Shown here piece after piece: positions 17,871-21,690 of a DNA stretch of 21,690 nucleotides. The translations under genes and the position numbers were made by a program. This DNA comes from Haplomitrium mnioides. Lineage: Eukaryota; Marchantiophyta; Haplomitriopsida; Calobryales. The stretch is taken from positions 1 to 21,690 of the forward strand of contig JBNGIS010035364.1 in assembly GCA_049999725.1 (NCBI GenBank). Direction: 5' to 3'. The notes under the pieces are model-generated. The model was not told where the DNA came from. It saw nothing but the letters and a program-made list of their open reading frames with translations, and did no database searches. Within the stretch, counting starts at the first letter, position 1; the number at the start of each line of letters is the position of its first letter.

Positions 17871-18690
17871 AACTCTCTTTCATGACTAATAAGTTTTGTA
17901 TTCTGATCTAAAGGAGTTGTAGTTGGTTTGCAACCTGTCATGCCATATTTGGCTAGCATATCCAAGGTGAACTGCCTCTGGATCATCCATATTCCCTGCT
18001 CTTATTTTGTCCCTTCAACTCCAAAGAAATGTTGCAACTCACCAAGATCCTTCATATCAAACTTTTGTTGCAGCAATTTCTTCACTTTAGCAATATCTTG
18101 CTCACTCCCTCTTATCATAATCAAATCATCTACATAAATGAGAATGAGCATCATACCTTTCTTTTTTTTCCTTACATATAGAGAATAATATGCCTCTGAC
18201 ACCTTGAAGCCCACCGAAACAAGATATTCACCTATCTTGTTAGACCATGCTCGAGGTGCTTGCTTCCAACCATATAATACGTTTTTCAGCTTGCATACCT
18301 GATCTGAATGCTCCAGGTCACTAAAACCATGTGGCTGCACCATGTTCACCTCCTCTTCAAGCTCCCTATGCATAAATGCGTTTTTTACTTCCATTTGTTG
18401 CAAAGTCTATTTTTTCAATGCAGCCAATGCTATAATTGCCTGAATGGTTGTGATTCTTGCTATAGGGCTGAAAGTCTCCTCATAGTCTATCCCATGGGTC
18501 TGGGCCTACCCCTTGGCCACTAGCCTTTCCTTAAATCTGCTTATGCTGCCATTTTTGCTCCTCTTCAACTTGTAGACCCATTTGCATCCAATGGGCTTTC
18601 TTCCGTTCTAGTAAATCGACCAACTCCCGAATCTGGTTTTTGTGAAGAGCTTCCATCTCTTCTACCATTGCAGCTTCCCATCTCTAATCT
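17871..18690 (-). pseudogene. copia-1 reverse transcriptase (decayed)
   Basis: RT blocks in order: EEMEALHKNQ (near 18655), [10 protein letters not shown] (18600-18571), [10 protein letters not shown] then a stop, GIDYEETFSPIARITTI, then the long open piece 18403-18002 with MEVKNAFMHRELEEEV, VCKLKNVLYGWKQAPRAW and the catalytic LIYVDDLIM (YVDD at 18122-18140), followed by FDMKDLGELQHFFG and, past a stop, GSLIYITITRPNLSYAV near 17830. The catalytic YVDD survives, but the Asp-to-Asn change in VDVKTAF (read as MEVKNAF) and the stops make it inactive. Confidence 0.9.
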
Positions 18691-18988
18691 CCTACATCAT
18701 CCTCAAATATGATAGGTTCCCTCTTAGTGATTACTTGCACCATGTATGCATGATGTGTTACAAATGCTCCTTTGTGTATCAACCTACCTATAGGGTACTT
18801 CACCCTATCACTTTGTGCAAAGATATACTTTGCACCAAATGCTCCTTTTGCTTTTCGCTTGATGTTGAAGTTGAGTGTAATCTCAGCTTTTCATCTAGAT
18901 TTTCAGAATCACCACTGCCTCCTTCTCTTGGAGACATTTCAGATTGAGAATTATTTAGAGCATAGTGCTCCAAATTTCTGCACAACCT
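18691..18988 (-). pseudogene. copia-1 linker between integrase and RT
   Basis: Low-conservation region with Glu/Ser-rich pieces (SEMSPREGGSGDSENLDE, 18940-18890), typical of copia integrase C-terminal tails. No motif is readable in the rest. Confidence 0.55.
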
Positions 18989-19975
18989 TCATTGCAATGT
19001 ACTAGTGCTACCACTACTGCTGCCTTCACCATGAGGTCCACTCAAAACTTGAGTTTGCTGAGTTGGTTCTGACACAACCTGCTTCCCATTTGTCTCACTT
19101 GTGTCACCAACCAATTTCTGCCCATACCAATTACTTAACTCCTCAAATACTACATTTCTACTCACCCTCAACAGGCGTGTAGTAGGGTAGTAGCACATGT
19201 ACCCCTTTTGCTCATTTGAATATCCAATGAAAACACACTTCTTAGCTTTTGGGTCTAATTTGTTGCATGTCTCAATTGGTATATGTATATAAGCAATGCA
19301 ACCAAACACTTTCAAGTGTGAAATGTCTTGACATCTCCTTGTAAACTTCTCTTCTGGCGTCATGCCATGAACTACAACTATAAAGGTTTGGTTCATAATG
19401 TAAACAACAGTCAAGATTGCTTCTGCCTAATAATGTGGCATATTCTTTTCATTCATCAATACCCTTGCCACCTCTACTAAGTGTCAATTCTTCCTTTCAA
19501 CAACTCCATTTTGCTGAGGTGTATACTTGCATGTTTGCTTCCTTTTGATTCCTTCTCTATGCATGTAGGTACAAAATTTTGTGGAGAAATATTCTCCTCC
19601 ACAATCTGGTCTCGTGCATTTGATTTGTTGCCCTATCTCTTTTTCCACCATAGCTTTGAAAAGTTTGAAGTGATCAAATACTTCATTCTTTTGCTTCATG
19701 AAATAGATCCAAATTTTCCTTGAATAATCATCAATGAAGGTCACATAGTATGTACACCCGCACATCTGAATGTACCACCTCAAGTGGCTTTATTGACACA
19801 TATGTATCATGAGAGAATACTTGTCTTGCCTATTTGCCAAACTGGCAAGCTTCACAAATCTTTTGCATTTTTCCTACTTTGAACTTGAGCAACCTACTGA
19901 CTACCCCTAAACTTTGCATATTTCTCAATCTTTCCACATTAACATGCCCAATCCTCTTGTGCCATATCTCTATGG
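18989..19975 (-). pseudogene. copia-1 integrase with zinc-binding N-terminus (decayed)
   Basis: HHCC zinc region: WHKRIGHVNVERL and CEACQFGK (19963-19850), then a stop. Catalytic Asp 1 is in VVHSDV (19763-19774); a frameshift follows, and the next piece 19783-19484 reads YYVTFIDDYSRKIW, Asp 2 in RPDCGGEYFS (near 19600; usual form RSDNGGEY) and Glu in TPQQNGVVERKN (near 19510). After two stops the same frame gives 19414-18989 with HLKVFGCIAYIHIP, KKCVFIGYS and RNVVFEE. The catalytic triad residues remain; stops and one frameshift break it. Confidence 0.9.
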
Positions 19976-20438
19976 CTGATACAACTCATGCACAGTGTAT
20001 AAACATAGCTTCTGAAATTTCAAGCATGGTTGCATCCAATGTGAACATCCTGCCACTCCTACTTCCTTTTGTGATCAGATTATAGTTGTTCCTCCAATCC
20101 TCAATAAACACTCTAGTGGGGTTAAACTTGATTTGCATATTTTGCTCTACACATTGTCCAACTGAAATCTGATTTTTCTAAATCATTGGCACGTGCATCA
20201 CATCAGATAGGCACTTTGTTTTTCCATTCTCCAGAACTATTAGAATGCTACCAATTTGATGGATATGATGCATAGTAGAATCACCAGTCTCCACATAACT
20301 AGGTGTACTCAAATTTTTGGTTTCCTTAAACCACTCTCCATGGCTTGTCATGTGATTAGAACATGTGGAATCTACAAACCACTTATCTCCATCATTGTTT
20401 TGCTTCTCACATGCTATAGATGAGTACCTATGCTGCAT
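19976..20438 (-). pseudogene. copia-1 aspartic protease and following spacer
   Basis: The open piece 20438-20178 contains WFVDSTCSNHMTSHGEWF. Copia proteases have DSGCSNHMT; the catalytic Asp is kept but the Gly of the D-S/T-G triad is Thr here, which would be expected to impair it. VMHVPMI closes the domain (usual VLYVP). The protease matures gag-pol. The spacer to the HHCC region keeps FNPTRVFIEDWRNNY and GRMFTLDATM. Confidence 0.85.
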
Positions 20439-20811
20439 GACAAATAATATCTCATTGTTTTCCTTCTTGGAACCTGCATAGTTTCTTGCACTCTATTGTT
20501 TCTTATGTCATTCTGCTTTTTGTAGCAATCCTCCATGTGACCTAGCTTACCACAATAATACAATCTCCTCTTGAATGTTGTGGTTGGCTTCCACGTCCTT
20601 TGTTACTCCCCCTGCCTCTGAATTGGCCTCTACCACTAAACTGGTTTGGTTGGTGATGCTGATTTTGCGCATTGTTGTTTGAACAGTCTTTGCCAGCATT
20701 ACTCCTACCATAGCTTATGCCTCTTCGACCTCTACCCCCGTTAGAGTAGAATGCTTGTTCTTGACTACTTGAGGCACCTCCTCCAATGTCAAGTTCTTTT
20801 GCCACTAGCAT
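20439..20811 (-). pseudogene. copia-1 gag C-terminus with broken zinc knuckle
   Basis: The open piece 20811-20542 (MLVAKELDIGGGASS to QHSRGDCIIVVS) is Gly/Arg/Asn/Gln rich, as gag RNA-binding tails are. The knuckle lies at 20565-20525: the first Cys is in the upstream frame (GDC) and CGKLGHMEDCY is in the next, so a one-base deletion splits the CCHC motif. Upstream it is in the same frame as the UBN2-type gag piece, across one stop at 20821. Confidence 0.8.
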
Positions 20812-21331
20812 GGCAATCAGTTATGAGAAGGATGTGGTTCCTTCTCTCATCATTATTGATGTCTTGAACTGTTTATACTCTTTGCCTAGACCATTCAAGC
20901 AAACTGCCACCATGGCACTCTCCTTCACTTCTTCTTCGACATTTGCTAGTTGCTCAGCTAGTGATTTGATCTTCATGGAAAAAGCATTTACATTCATTTT
21001 CTCCTTTTGCAGATTAAAGAATTCCATTTGCAATATCAACTTCCTTGCATTTGACGTGATGCCATATCTCTCCTTCAAAATATCCCAAGCCTCCTTGGGT
21101 GTCTTAGTTGCTGACATATAACCCATCATCTTGTCATTGACACTAATGGTTAGCCAATACAATAGCTTATGGACCTTCTCTATATGTGTCTTGAAGGCCT
21201 ACATCTCCTCACTAGATGGGGACGGGTCTAAGACTAGTTCGACTTCATCTCCTGTGAGAAAGTCCCAGTTCCCTCTCCCTTTTATAAAGTTTCTCATTCT
21301 CATTGACTATCTAAGAAATTACGTTTGCCAT
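20812..21331 (-). pseudogene. copia-1 gag N-terminal and core part (decayed)
   Basis: The core 21162-20821 (YWLTISVNDKMMGYMSATKT, PKEAWDILKERYGITSNAR, FKTSIMMREGTTSFS then a stop) is a clear gag-polypeptide of LTR copia type, with the W-x-LK-RY motif. Start chosen at 21331 (MANVIS then a stop); 21300-21170 needs frame changes (EVELVLDPSPSSEEM, KTHIEKVHKLL). Gag packages RNA into cytoplasmic virus-like particles. Confidence 0.85.
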
Positions 21332-21690
21332 CTTAAAATGATGATTCAAACCTTTTGGCACCCAAATTGCTTCTTTGCTGGCTAAAGGAAATTGTAGTCT
21401 CAACTTTGTACAATTTCAGGTTTCAAGGATTTCAGGTTACTTGCTGGGCTATTGAATAGATTTCATGTGAATTGGATAGGTTCCTTGTGAATCCCTTTGT
21501 CAAAGCTGAATTTATGTGTGAATAGGTTCAAGTCTTATGACCGAAGACAATAGCAAAACACACAAACTTTTTTACCGATTCTTCTGCGCCATCATCGATT
21601 TGTTCTTCACCTCAAATGAACCTCTCTTTGTCTTCTTTAACAAATAATGAAATTTTCCAATCCCCTTCGATTCTGCTGCTCAACCACAAA
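21332..21690 (-). other. copia-1 5' leader, possibly part of the 5' LTR
   Basis: 359 bases upstream of gag on the minus strand with no ORF and no clear primer-binding site (TTGGTATCAGAGC not found). It should contain the untranslated leader; the PBS and 5' LTR may be past the right edge. Confidence 0.4.

Larger units (their letters stand above)
17155..21690 (-). mobile_element. Ty1/copia retrotransposon with all domains (copia-1), 5' end outside window
   Basis: The minus strand carries gag (from about 21331), zinc knuckle, PR, HHCC plus DDE integrase, RT and RNase H in copia order over 4.2 kb, the normal length. Long open pieces remain in near-continuous frames, broken by single stops and a few frameshifts, so it is younger than copia-2 but inactive. 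The leader runs off the right edge; the 5' LTR lies beyond. The 3' end abuts the inverted-repeat structure. Confidence 0.92.

Noticed and set aside
17928-18137. Plus-strand ORFs over copia-1 (also 18308-18523, 18642-18947, 19481-19723, 19834-20085, 20786-21385)
   Set aside because: Antisense shadows of the gag-pol domains on the minus strand.
1-21690. tRNA, rRNA, riboswitch, CRISPR array, bacterial operon features
   Set aside because: None seen; the context is plant nuclear DNA, and no cloverleaf or regularly spaced spacer array was found by eye.

Overview
The window looks like transposon-dominated intergenic DNA from a land plant with a large, repeat-rich genome. I see no intact host gene, RNA gene or CRISPR array. 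The evidence is two degraded plant-type Ty1/copia retrotransposons on the minus strand, a decayed multi-exon gene-like unit with GT-AG introns on the plus strand, long AT-rich stretches without coding sequence, and a 100-N scaffold gap. A gymnosperm or similar large-genome plant is possible, but the species cannot be fixed from the sequence. 

Layout: (1) 1-3166, plus strand: a decayed gene-like unit. Two introns (156-485 and 1949-2457) can be placed because the reading frame continues across both junctions; both carry short repeats built on ATGCA-GCATGGACTC-like words. It ends with an IADIPYG motif segment. A polypurine tract followed by TG at 3637-3648 may mark the 3' end of a plus-strand LTR element. 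(2) 3650-5040: AT-rich, no gene, one clear hairpin, and probably the 3' LTR of the next element. (3) 5041-9828, minus strand: an old copia element ('copia-2') with gag, protease, integrase, reverse transcriptase and RNase H in that order, broken by many stops and frameshifts, with candidate polypurine tract and primer-binding site. (4) 9829-12100: AT-rich, no recognisable gene. (5) 12101-17054: a large inverted-repeat structure. Arms of about 925 bp (12109-13031 and 16114-17040), about 95% alike by eye, face each other across a 3.1 kb interior. An 8-bp direct repeat, ATTATGAG, lies at or near each outer end. Each arm has an outward-facing TATA box, a downstream AATAAA and a 190-nt exon-like block. 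The interior holds two families of diverged short repeats, an ACGTGGC motif cluster, a promoter-like stretch and the gap. (6) 17155-21331, minus strand: a second, younger copia element ('copia-1') with all domains recognisable, followed by its leader up to the window edge. 

The protein-coding remains are retrotransposon polyproteins that would have packaged RNA (gag), processed it (PR), copied it (RT-RH) and inserted it (IN); none looks functional now. The least explained parts are the inverted-repeat structure, which could be an undescribed long-TIR or LTR-derived element (or a scaffolding artefact across the gap), and the gene-like unit at the left whose introns share a repeat family.
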